Part shown: piece by piece, positions 8,201 to 16,105 of the stretch
Numbering within the stretch: position 1 is the first letter of the stretch
Layout of the letters: each line of letters starts with the position of its first letter
NCBI GenBank assembly: GCA_964511405.1
Contig: CAZEFK010000088.1
Span: forward strand, 1-28,978
From: CAZEFK01 sp964511405
GTDB taxonomy: Bacteria; Pseudomonadota; Alphaproteobacteria; Elsterales; Elsteraceae
Length of the DNA: 28,978 bases
Direction of reading: 5' to 3'
Program-made: the position numbers and the translations under genes
Notes under the pieces: generated by a model
The model's database searches: none
Told to the model about the DNA's origin: nothing
What the model saw: the letters and a program-made list of their open reading frames with translations, nothing else

Positions 8201-10489
8201 GTCAAGGCAACCAACGCCGACGGTTCGGTGCGCGACGCCATCCTGAGCCTGGCGGCACCGGCGCTGGCGGCCAACAGCAGCGCCGACGCCATGCTGTCGG
8301 TGGCGCCCGTCCAGGGCACCCCGCCGGCGGCGCTCGACCTGCACCAGCTGCTGACCAGCGGTTACGACACGGTGCTGGCGCTGACCCTGCATAATGGCGA
8401 CGGCACCACCACGCCGGTCACGGTCCACGCTGCCGACCTGCTGAGCCAAGCGCTGCAGAGCGGCACCGCGCAGTACTGGATGCAGGGGCCGGAGGCGACC
8501 GAGGTCCGGGTCGACGCCCCGATCGCCGGCAGCCTGCACGCCAGCTTCGACATCCGCTACCTGGCCGACGGCACCAGCCAGACCGACGTCATCGTCGCCA
8601 ATGACAAAGCTTACCTGACCAGTGGCCAGACTCAGGACTATACCTACGACGTCGCGATCCAGCAGAACGGCCAGACGGCCTTCTCCAAATCCAACGTCCT
8701 CCACTACTTGTATTCGAGCTGGCACAAGGACCTGACGGCCGGCGGCGACATCAACGTCGTCCATGATGTCAACGCCTTGATCAACAGCGGCGCGGTGCCG
8801 GCCTACGACACCTCGACCGGCATCACCCAGCAGCTGCTCCAGAACCTTACGTCAGGCTTCACCGCGGCCAACACCGACATCCTGGGCGGCGGCACGATCA
8901 CCCGCTACATGCCGACCACCGGAGCCCGGTACGACATCGGCATCACCAGCCAGTGGGATGCCGCCTACCTGCTGAGCCAGACCGAGCAGGCGCGCAACGC
9001 TGCCCTGAACAACGCCGACGGCGCCGGCGCCGTGCCCTGGCATGTCCAGGATGCACAGACCGGCGCCTATGTGTCGGTGACCAACCATCCGGACCTGTGG
9101 ATCGACGGCCGCGGCGGCACGTCCTACGGCACCACGGGCATTCCGCTGTCGTCCAACACCGGCGGCTTCACGCCCGACTCTGCCCACGAGCCGGACCTGA
9201 GCTACATCCCCTATCTCCTGACCGGCACCCACTACTACCTGGACCAGTTGCAGGCCCAAGCGTCGTGGGACATCGCCAGCTACTGGCCCGGACCGCGCCA
9301 GAACGGACTGGGGATCCTCGCCGCGGACAACCAGGTCCGCGCAGCGGCCTGGGCGCTGCGCGACGTCGGCCATGCCGCCTACATCTCGCCCGACAGCTCG
9401 GCGCTCAAGGGCTACTTCAGCCAGATCGCCCAGAACAACGTCGATTACCTGAACAGCACCTACACCACCAACACCAATGAAGGCCAGGTGGCCGGCTGGA
9501 TCCAGGACGGCGGGACCAACGGCCACATCGCGGAATGGCAGCAGGATTTCCTGGCGACCTCGATCGCGCAGCTGGCTGGCCAGGATGTGAGCGGGGCTGC
9601 AGGCTTCCTGGCCTGGGAGCAGAACTTCCTTGCCGGCTTGTTCACCAATGGCCCGAACGGCTTCGATCCCCACGACGGGGCCGCGGGCGCGGTTGCCACC
9701 TATGTGCCCAATACCGCCTACCAAGCCCTGACCAGCTGGGCCCAGGTCGAGGCTGCGATGCAGGCGGCAGGCCTCTCCGGCAACGGTCAATGGCCGGCCG
9801 CCGCCTTTCCGGGCTTCACCGAGGGCTATGTCGCCAACGCCCGCGCCGCGCTTGCCGACTTGGTCTCGCAGACCCAGGCGCCGCAGGCCATCCAGGCCTA
9901 CACTTGGGTGGTCGCCAACGATCCGCTGCTCACCGGCCAAGCCTATGCCGGCGACGTGAACTTCAGCCTGTCGCCCAGGCTCGCCGATGGCCAGTTCCTG
10001 CTGGACAGCAACATCCATGTCTCGACCGACCTGACCGACACCACCATCACCGGCTCCAACGCCGACGAGCTGTTGGCCGCCGGCGCCGGCAACGACCTGC
10101 TCCAAGGCGGCAACGGCATCAACCTGATGCTCGCGGGCTCGGGCGCGGATACCTTGACGGCGGGGTCCGGCAACGACTTCCTGTTCGGCGGCGCCGGACC
10201 GGATCGGCTGTCTGCCGGCGGCGGCACCAACTGGCTGCAGGCGGGGACCGGTGCCGCGACGTTCGTGCTCAACGAGGCGGACGCCGCTCACGACACCATC
10301 GCCGGCTTCCGGACCGGCGTCGACCTGCTGGAGATCCACCAGACCGACCTGACGGTCAACGGCCTGATCGCCGGGGCGACGAGCACGGGGGCGGGCAGTG
10401 CGGTCCTGCATCTGTCGCCGACGCACGACGTGACCTTGAACGGGATCGCCGTCGGGCAGCTGAGTGCCGCGATGTTCCGCCTGACCTGA
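5210..10489 (+). CDS. Giant repeat-containing RTX protein, predicted type I secretion substrate
   Basis: 1759 aa, starting at ATG 5210 after GGAGAGG. No N-terminal Sec signal. Residues about 8-925 hold six related beta-rich repeats of 150-160 aa in the order A1-B1-A2-B2-C-D, each ending in a motif like TLTYSDGTGAPAG; A1-B1 and A2-B2 are nearly identical also at DNA level. Residues about 930-1250 resemble a beta-domain with FGQAFAAGQLMPG and VPVQ/KATNADGSVR-like segments; about 1330-1560 is Trp/Tyr-rich and helical, resembling the toroid domains of polysaccharide lyases, but I cannot assign a family. Residues about 1622-1690 carry RTX-type nonapeptides (AGAGNDLLQ, AGSGADTLT, AGSGNDFLF, GGAGPDRLS), followed by a C-terminal block ending LSAAMFRLT. 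This layout fits a calcium-binding protein exported by a type I system. No transporter genes lie nearby. Possible role: surface adhesin or secreted glycan-active protein. Confidence 0.85.
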   Translation: MPDPTSAAPTIGGLNGSSVSTTTGAGLALLDPGAASLVSDPNNPASFAGGSIVASLGGGFASQDELFIGTGNGIGFQYTGGVSQLTYNGAVIGTETVGSGSGGPLVVSLTGGASLAAVDAVLHEIEFESGGLGSGPRSVAVTVNDGTGAPSSQAATVTVSVAPGAPHFYGLSGGAVTAGAGPVRLTQYGGESDPNNLPSTSGAVLTVAVTGNADPGDLLGLAAVGGIAVSGSTVYDNGTAVATLSGGASSTPLTVSFNGAGGYPAGIVSSVVEAVDLAASQAGSGPRTVTLTYSDGVTGAPAGTATTTVSVAPPPPVAPTITGLNGTTVATTAGAGLVPLDPGAVSLVSDPNNPASFAGGSITASLGGGFASQDELFVGAGNGIGFQYTGGVSQMTYNGAVVGTETICSGSGGPLVVSLTGGASLAAVDAVLHEIEFESGGLGSGPRTVAVTVNDGTGAPSSPAADVTVSVAPAVPQFYGLGSGAAVTAGAGPVRLAPMGGEIDYNGPPSTSGAVLTVAITGNADPGDLLGLAAVGGIAVSGSTVYDNGTAVATLSGGASSTPLTVSFNGAGGYPGAIVDSVLDAVDLAASQAGSGPRTVTLTYSDGTGAPAGTAALQVSVSSPVVGPVIANFSGTMVATTAGAPAAVIDQRVPVVISDATAASFSGGSLTLSITGNADPNDLLGLVSANGVSVSGGTVAWNGSPIGTVTGGSAGAPLVVSFTSAGVGASVASAVLDDMTFQAAATGAGPRTLTVSVSDGTGVPAAVASATATVAPAVPTINGLAGVTLDYVIGTGPASIAAGAPAQVVEPGNPSSLSGSTLTVSITGNAAPGDQLGLQSLRGISLAGGVVQYSGVAVAHISGGGGSTPLMVKFDTAAASSAAVNAVLDDVSIIATTVAQRTITTAFTDANGVSAAPAVSAVAVGAAPQPLATVATPTVLQPQNPGDLVGFRLQNNQAQAQGSQIISFGQAFAAGQLMPGTQLIATIGGQQIPVQMDVKATNADGSVRDAILSLAAPALAANSSADAMLSVAPVQGTPPAALDLHQLLTSGYDTVLALTLHNGDGTTTPVTVHAADLLSQALQSGTAQYWMQGPEATEVRVDAPIAGSLHASFDIRYLADGTSQTDVIVANDKAYLTSGQTQDYTYDVAIQQNGQTAFSKSNVLHYLYSSWHKDLTAGGDINVVHDVNALINSGAVPAYDTSTGITQQLLQNLTSGFTAANTDILGGGTITRYMPTTGARYDIGITSQWDAAYLLSQTEQARNAALNNADGAGAVPWHVQDAQTGAYVSVTNHPDLWIDGRGGTSYGTTGIPLSSNTGGFTPDSAHEPDLSYIPYLLTGTHYYLDQLQAQASWDIASYWPGPRQNGLGILAADNQVRAAAWALRDVGHAAYISPDSSALKGYFSQIAQNNVDYLNSTYTTNTNEGQVAGWIQDGGTNGHIAEWQQDFLATSIAQLAGQDVSGAAGFLAWEQNFLAGLFTNGPNGFDPHDGAAGAVATYVPNTAYQALTSWAQVEAAMQAAGLSGNGQWPAAAFPGFTEGYVANARAALADLVSQTQAPQAIQAYTWVVANDPLLTGQAYAGDVNFSLSPRLADGQFLLDSNIHVSTDLTDTTITGSNADELLAAGAGNDLLQGGNGINLMLAGSGADTLTAGSGNDFLFGGAGPDRLSAGGGTNWLQAGTGAATFVLNEADAAHDTIAGFRTGVDLLEIHQTDLTVNGLIAGATSTGAGSAVLHLSPTHDVTLNGIAVGQLSAAMFRLT
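5231..7084 (+). repeat. Tandem 930-bp coding repeat within the RTX gene (two copies)
   Basis: Copy 1 runs from about 5231 to 6160 and copy 2 from 6161 to about 7084. Matching blocks sit exactly 930 bases apart (for example 5300 and 6230, 5341 and 6271, 5581 and 6511), becoming 933 after a one-codon insertion near 6660 (position 5818 matches 6751), then returning towards 930 after a codon loss near 7035. Long stretches are identical, with scattered mostly third-position differences. This is a recent in-frame duplication of a 310-residue A-B repeat pair. Units C (about 7085-7540) and D (about 7541-7985) are older, diverged relatives. Confidence 0.92.
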
Positions 10490-10498
10490 TCTCCCTAG

Positions 10499-10528
10499 GC
10501 CCGGGCAAGGCGGCTGCCTTGCCCGGGC
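10499..10528 (+). terminator. Strong hairpin after the RTX gene
   Basis: A perfect 12-bp inverted repeat, GCCCGGGCAAGG and its complement, with a 6-base loop CGGCTG, starts 9 bases after the RTX stop codon. There is no T-run behind it on either strand, so it is either a T-poor terminator or an mRNA 3'-stabilising stem. It separates the 5.3-kb RTX gene from fucU. Confidence 0.7.
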
Positions 10529-10574
10529 TCGGCCGAGCGGGCAGGCTGGCCGCGACATCCACGGAGGACGCCCC

Positions 10575-11018
10575 ATGCTCAAAGGCCTCGACCCGCTGCT
10601 CGGCCCCGACCTGCTCCACGTCCTCGCCGCCATGGGCCATGGCGACGAGATCGTGCTGGTCGACGCCAATTTCCCGGCAACCGCCACGGCGCGGCGGCTG
10701 GTGCGCATGGACGGGCATTCGGCGACCGTGGTCCTCGGCGCGGTGCTGACGCTGTTCCCGCTCGACAGCTTCGTCGAACAGCCCGCGGCGGTGATGGCGG
10801 TGGTCGGCGATCCCGCCGCGGTGCCGCCTGTGGTGCGCGAGTTCCAGGCGGCCCTTGATGCGGCCGAAGGACGGCCGGTTTCGGTGGCCCGGGTCGAGCG
10901 CTTCGCCTTCTACGAGCGGGCGGCCCAGGCCTTCGCCATCGTTGCCACCGGCGAGCGCCGGCTCTACGGCAACGTCATCCTGAAAAAGGGCGTGATCGGG
11001 CCCGACGACCGCTCCTGA
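10575..11018 (+). CDS. fucU: RbsD/FucU family L-fucose mutarotase
   Basis: 147 aa, the usual length for FucU. Family marks are MLKGLDPLLGPDLLHVLAAM, then GHGDEIVLVDANFPA with the catalytic-type His22, and the C-terminal FYERAAQAF with ERRLYGNVILKKG. FucU interconverts alpha and beta anomers of L-fucose (related RbsD does this for ribose) in the cytosol, feeding isomerase, dehydrogenase or kinase steps. ATG 10575 is preceded by GGAGG (10563-10567). It lies after the RTX hairpin and has no fucose catabolic genes directly next to it; the DHRS6-like SDR at 3263-4006 could act on the same sugar family. It could serve another 6-deoxy sugar. Confidence 0.9.
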   Translation: MLKGLDPLLGPDLLHVLAAMGHGDEIVLVDANFPATATARRLVRMDGHSATVVLGAVLTLFPLDSFVEQPAAVMAVVGDPAAVPPVVREFQAALDAAEGRPVSVARVERFAFYERAAQAFAIVATGERRLYGNVILKKGVIGPDDRS

Positions 11019-11114
11019 GCCCAACACCAGCCCAACGCCTCGGAACGCGGGGGAACGCGCAGGGCCGAGCACTCGTTGATTTTACGTGTTTCGGTGCAAA
11101 AGGAGGCACGACCC

Positions 11115-11396
11115 ATGCGGACGTGGACGTGCGCATCGATGCTCGTGGCACTGGTTGCTGCCGGCCCGGCCCTGGCCGCGTCCAACCGGTCGTCCATGAG
11201 CGACATCGATCAGCGCGAGCGGCAGATCACCCAGAAGCTCAACGAGGAGCAGCTGCAACATCCAGGCACAGTGACGCCGATGACCGGCAGTTCGGGCGTC
11301 GCCACGCCCAGCACCGGCGGCGCGATGTCCGGGAGCAGCGGCACCATGGACAACAATCAAATGAACAACGGCCAGTCGCAGTCCACTTACAAGTAA
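11115..11396 (+). CDS. Small secreted hypothetical protein
   Basis: 93 aa. The frame is open further upstream, but ATG 11115 follows AGGAGG (11101-11106) and gives a clean signal peptide: MRTWTCASMLVALVAAGPALAA, with cleavage likely after ALA-A near residue 22. The mature part is about 70 residues, with a short charged helix (SDIDQRERQITQKLNEEQL) and a low-complexity Ser/Gly/Thr/Asn/Gln/Met tail (MSGSSGTMDNNQMNNGQSQ). No cysteine remains after cleavage. Predicted periplasmic or secreted and largely disordered. I do not recognise a family. It has its own strong terminator, so it is probably a single-gene transcript. Confidence 0.75.
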   Translation: MRTWTCASMLVALVAAGPALAASNRSSMSDIDQRERQITQKLNEEQLQHPGTVTPMTGSSGVATPSTGGAMSGSSGTMDNNQMNNGQSQSTYK

Positions 11397-11418
11397 CGGC
11401 CCTGCGTGGGCTGCAACG

Positions 11419-11446
11419 GCCCCGCCACCCGGCGGGGCTTTTTTTT
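11419..11446 (+). terminator. Rho-independent terminator
   Basis: GCCCCGCC, loop ACCC, GGCGGGGC, followed directly by eight T residues (11439-11446). It sits 22 bases after the small secreted protein and before the aminotransferase start. Confidence 0.95.
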
Positions 11447-11501
11447 GGTCATCGCGGCGGCGAAGATCGCGGGCACCGCCCTCTCGCGCCGGAGCCGCCC
11501 G

Positions 11502-12881
<1,380 letters not shown>

Positions 12882-12934
12882 CCTCGGGACCGAGTCGCGC
12901 CAACCATCCCTTTGGGCTGCAACGGAAGGCGTCT

Positions 12935-13981
12935 ATGGTCGTGTCCATGCCGATGAAGGCCGATGTCGAGCTCGACGCGGGGACCAGAACCTTTGCCTCC
13001 GGTCTGTTGCCGGAGCTGATTGCTGCCTTGCGCCTGATGCGTCCGGGCGAGCTCGTGGCCGTCGTCGGCGATGCGAGCCTGGGCGCCGATCTCGAGACCT
13101 GGTGCCGCTTCACCCGCAACGCCTTGGTCGACTCGGCCGTCACGGCGGGGCGCCATCGCTGGGTCGTGCGCTGCGGCGAGGCGCCCCCGGTCCCGGCGGA
13201 GGACATCCGCCCGATCGGGGCGCGGCTCTGGCTCTACACCAATTTCGACTGCAACCTCCGCTGTGACTATTGCTGCGTCCGCTCCTCGCCCAAGGCGCCA
13301 CGCCGGGCGCTCGGGCTCGAGCTGGTGCAGCGGATCGCGGCCGAGGCCACCGATCTCGGCGTCTGCGAGATCTTCGTGACCGGCGGCGAGCCGTTCCTGC
13401 TGCCGGACATCGGCGCGATCGTGGCCGCCTGCGCGGCGGCGGCGCCGACGACCCTGCTGACCAACGGGATGCTGTTCACCGGGCGGCGGCTGGAAACCCT
13501 GCGCGCCCTGCCGCGCGAGCGCGTGACGCTGCAGATCAGTCTCGACAGCCCGACCCCGGAGCGGCACGACCGCCATCGCGGCGCGGGGAGCTGGGCGCGC
13601 GCCTGGCAGGGCATCGAGCGCGCACGGGCCGAGGGATTCCGGGTGCGCCTGGCGGCGACCGTCGCCACCGAGACCGAAGCCGAGGAGTTCCGCCGCTTCC
13701 TCGACCAGGCCGGGATTGCCGAGGCGGATCGGGTGATCCGGTACGTTGCCCTGCGCGGCTTTGCCGAAACGGGGGTGGCGCTGGCGCGGGCCGACTTGGT
13801 GCCCGAGATCACGATCACCGCCGAGGGCGTCCACTGGCATCCGGTCGGGGCCGAGGATGCGGACTTCCTGGTGACGCGCGAGATCCTGCCCTTGGCGCAG
13901 GCGTTCGCGGCCGTCCGCGATGCCCGCGCGCGCGAGACCGATCACGGTCGCCGGCTGGGCGCCATCTTCAACTGCGCGTGA
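12935..13981 (+). CDS. Radical SAM protein with N-terminal TusA/SirA-like domain lacking the sulfur-carrier Cys
   Basis: 348 aa; ATG 12935 follows GGAAGG. Residues about 11-81 read like a TusA/SirA domain: LDAGTRTF, then ALRLMRPGELVAVVGDASL, DLETWCRFTRNALV and HRWVVRCG, matching the pattern LDxxGxxCPxP, PGExLxVxxDD, DIxxWCxxxGNxLV, xxxIRKG. The CPxP box that carries persulfide in TusA is replaced (FASG). Residues about 97-300 form the radical SAM core: CNLRCDYC (Cys106, Cys110, Cys113) binds the [4Fe-4S] cluster, TGGEPFL is the SAM-contacting GGE motif, and LLTNGM and QISLDSP follow. No SPASM cysteine cluster is visible at the C-terminus. Probably modifies a small molecule or peptide. It converges on the PhnD-like gene with only 13 bases between the stops. 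Confidence 0.85.
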   Translation: MVVSMPMKADVELDAGTRTFASGLLPELIAALRLMRPGELVAVVGDASLGADLETWCRFTRNALVDSAVTAGRHRWVVRCGEAPPVPAEDIRPIGARLWLYTNFDCNLRCDYCCVRSSPKAPRRALGLELVQRIAAEATDLGVCEIFVTGGEPFLLPDIGAIVAACAAAAPTTLLTNGMLFTGRRLETLRALPRERVTLQISLDSPTPERHDRHRGAGSWARAWQGIERARAEGFRVRLAATVATETEAEEFRRFLDQAGIAEADRVIRYVALRGFAETGVALARADLVPEITITAEGVHWHPVGAEDADFLVTREILPLAQAFAAVRDARARETDHGRRLGAIFNCA

Positions 13982-13994
13982 GCGTCGCTGGAGC

Positions 13995-14852
13995 CTACGT
14001 CGAGCCCGGGCCGGCCGAACGCCCCAGGAAACCCTGCCGCGCCGAGGCCTCCCGCAGCGCGTCGTAGCCGCCGAGCTCCGGTGTGATCCAGCGCTTCAAC
14101 CCTTCGGCCTCGAGCACGGCCCGGTGATCGGGATTGTCCCAGCTCATCGCCAGCAGGGCCTCGGCGAAGCGCCGCTCCAGGGCCGGGTCGAAATCGGCGC
14201 GCGCCGTGAACATGCAGTGATTGTAGGGCTCCGAGGTCCAGATCTCGACCAGGGCGCCTTCGGGCACCAGCCGGCCGCTGCGCACGGCCTGCCAGTAGGG
14301 GCTGCCGATCGCGCCGGCGTCGGCGCGGCCGTCGAGGACGGCGCGGATCACCTCCGACTCGCTGGTCCCGGTGTCGCCGTGCTTGCCCATGTCGGTGTTG
14401 AAGCGGAGCGTGCGATAGTCGCGGCCCTCGGCCAGGCCCAGGCCATCCAGGAAATGGACGGGCAGGATGGCGGCATGGCCGCTGTCGCGGCTGCCCAGCG
14501 CCAGCGTCCGGTTCTTGAGGTCGGCAAGCGACGCGACCGGGCCGCCATTGACGGCGACGATCTTGGTCGTCCAGCCGAGATCGGTGTCGCGCATCGCCAC
14601 CGGCCGGCAGCGGCGTCCGCTCCAGGCCTCGGCCTGCAGATAGGCCAGGTTGGTGTTCCAGGCGATGTCGATCCGCGGCGCCGGCGCATCGGCCGGGGCC
14701 AGGAGGGCGCTCACCTGCGCCTCGTAGCTTTGGAACAGGACAATCTCGACCGGGACCTGCGCCTCCTCGTGGAAGTAGCGGCGCATGCCCTCCCAGATCG
14801 TCACCACCTTGGGATCGTAGGCGACGGCCCCTACCCAGATCGTTCGTGTCAT
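13995..14852 (-). CDS. PhnD-like substrate-binding protein without signal peptide
   Basis: 285 aa of the phosphate/phosphite/phosphonate-binding (PhnD/SsuA/transferrin-like) family. IDIAWNTNLAYL is the family's 'VDVAWmg..Y' segment, LKNRTLALGSRDSGHAAILP the 'adv...StSG...P' ligand loop, and AVLDGRADAGAIGSPYW the second-lobe motif. The protein begins MTRTIWVGAVAYDP: the first beta-strand starts immediately, with no signal peptide, in contrast to the PhnD encoded at 18353-19240. It therefore appears cytoplasmic, or is exported by other means, and may be a ligand sensor or enzyme-like relative rather than the importer's binding protein. Last gene of the eleven-gene run, 11 bases after the flavoprotein stop. 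Confidence 0.8.
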   Translation of the reverse strand: MTRTIWVGAVAYDPKVVTIWEGMRRYFHEEAQVPVEIVLFQSYEAQVSALLAPADAPAPRIDIAWNTNLAYLQAEAWSGRRCRPVAMRDTDLGWTTKIVAVNGGPVASLADLKNRTLALGSRDSGHAAILPVHFLDGLGLAEGRDYRTLRFNTDMGKHGDTGTSESEVIRAVLDGRADAGAIGSPYWQAVRSGRLVPEGALVEIWTSEPYNHCMFTARADFDPALERRFAEALLAMSWDNPDHRAVLEAEGLKRWITPELGGYDALREASARQGFLGRSAGPGST

Positions 14853-14863
14853 GGCTCGTATCC

Positions 14864-16009
14864 TCAGAACAAGGGCAGGCCCAGCAGCGCCTTGGCGATG
14901 AACTCGCGCAGCACATCCCCGGTCGGCGCCATCACGGCGCCGGCATGGGCATCGCGGAACAGGCGCTCGACGCCGAGCTGCTTCGAGAAGGCCGCGCCGC
15001 CGCAGACGCGCATCGCCGCCGAGGTGACGCTGATGGCGGCGTCACCGGCCGCCGCCTTGCTTTCGAGCACACGCAGCATCGTCTCGTCGCGCGGCCGCTC
15101 CAGGTGATCGATGACGTCGTCGAGGCGCGCGGCGAGGCCGGTGGTCTCGATCTGCATCGCGGCGACCTGAGCCCGCAGCGTCGGCAGGCTTTCTCCGAGG
15201 CTCTGCCCCAGATGCTCGAACCGGGCGCTCTTGAGATGGCCGGCGGTCGCGGCGACCGCGGCACGGCAGAGGCCCAGGGCCACGGCTGCGGTCCCGAGAT
15301 TGAACAGCGGCAGCACCACCTGCAGCATCGCCTGGAAGCCGGCACCGTCGTCGGTCAGCTGACGGTCCCGCGCGATGGCGCAGTCCTCCAGAGCCATGGG
15401 CGCCGAGGCGTTGGCGCGCAGGCCCATACCGTCCCACGCGCCGGCGACGGACAAGCCGGGGAGGCCGGCGGGCACCAGGTACAGCGTCGAGTCTGTCGGC
15501 CCGCTGCCGTCGGGCGCCAGGGCGGACAGGACATAGCTCTGAGCCTGGCCGGCGCTGGTCACGAACGACTTGCGCGCGGTGAGGTGAACCCCGTCCGCGG
15601 TCCGCCGGGCGCGCGAGACCGGCGCCCAGAAATGGCTGCGTGAGCCGGCCTCGCTGAAGGCCAGGGTGGACAGGTGCCGCCCGGCGGCGATGTCGGTCAG
15701 GACCGATGCGACGGCCGCATCAGGCCGGGCCGCGGCGATCGTTGCGGCCGCGCATCCATGCATGAGGTAGACCATCGCGGCCGACGCGTCCGCCTCGGCC
15801 AGCGCCGCGACGACCGCGGCAAAGCTCCGCGGCCCCAGGGCCGCGCCGCCGACCGCCTCGGGCAGCATCAGCCCAAGCAGCCCGGCCTGCCCCAGCGCCG
15901 CGACCGCTTCCGTGGAGAACCGGCCCTCCTTGTCGTTCTGCCGGGCCGCCGGCGCCAGCACGCGATGAGCGATGTCCTTGGCGGTCGCAACCGCCGTGTC
16001 GTGGTTCAT
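14864..16009 (-). CDS. Acyl-CoA dehydrogenase-fold flavoprotein lacking the catalytic Glu
   Basis: 381 aa, normal for the family. The N-terminal helical domain (about 1-110) has LPEAVGGAALGPRSFAAVV, the middle beta domain has TLAFSEAGSRSHF and TARKSFVTSAGQA (FAD-contacting strands), and the C-terminal helical bundle has VCGGAAFSKQLGVERLFRDA. Where true acyl-CoA dehydrogenases carry the catalytic base in YEGT, this protein has MAPT (residues 360-363), so the Glu is missing. ACAD relatives without this base include FMN/FAD monooxygenases such as DszC- and SfnC-type enzymes. A flavin-dependent oxygenase or oxidase role is therefore at least as likely as acyl-CoA oxidation. Sits between DoxX-like and PhnD-like genes. 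The 96-base gap in front of it (16010-16105) shows no clear terminator. Confidence 0.82.
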   Translation of the reverse strand: MNHDTAVATAKDIAHRVLAPAARQNDKEGRFSTEAVAALGQAGLLGLMLPEAVGGAALGPRSFAAVVAALAEADASAAMVYLMHGCAAATIAAARPDAAVASVLTDIAAGRHLSTLAFSEAGSRSHFWAPVSRARRTADGVHLTARKSFVTSAGQAQSYVLSALAPDGSGPTDSTLYLVPAGLPGLSVAGAWDGMGLRANASAPMALEDCAIARDRQLTDDGAGFQAMLQVVLPLFNLGTAAVALGLCRAAVAATAGHLKSARFEHLGQSLGESLPTLRAQVAAMQIETTGLAARLDDVIDHLERPRDETMLRVLESKAAAGDAAISVTSAAMRVCGGAAFSKQLGVERLFRDAHAGAVMAPTGDVLREFIAKALLGLPLF

Positions 16010-16105
16010 AACGCCCCCGGATCGTTTAACGGCCCTTCGATGTCGCGCGTGCGGCGCAGCGCAACGATTGCATGCGGTGGGACCAGCGACAAGGTCGCCG
16101 TCCGG

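Noticed and set aside
5189..8764. A 1191-codon open frame antisense to the RTX gene
   Set aside because: Composition is dominated by Arg, Ala, Gly, Asp, His and Gln in a pattern that mirrors GC-rich codons of the plus-strand gene; there are no domains and the repeats simply echo the RTX repeats. An artefact of high GC.
11406..11501. Longer start for the class III aminotransferase
   Set aside because: The extension would run through the strong terminator at 11419-11446; ATG 11502 has its own GGAG site.
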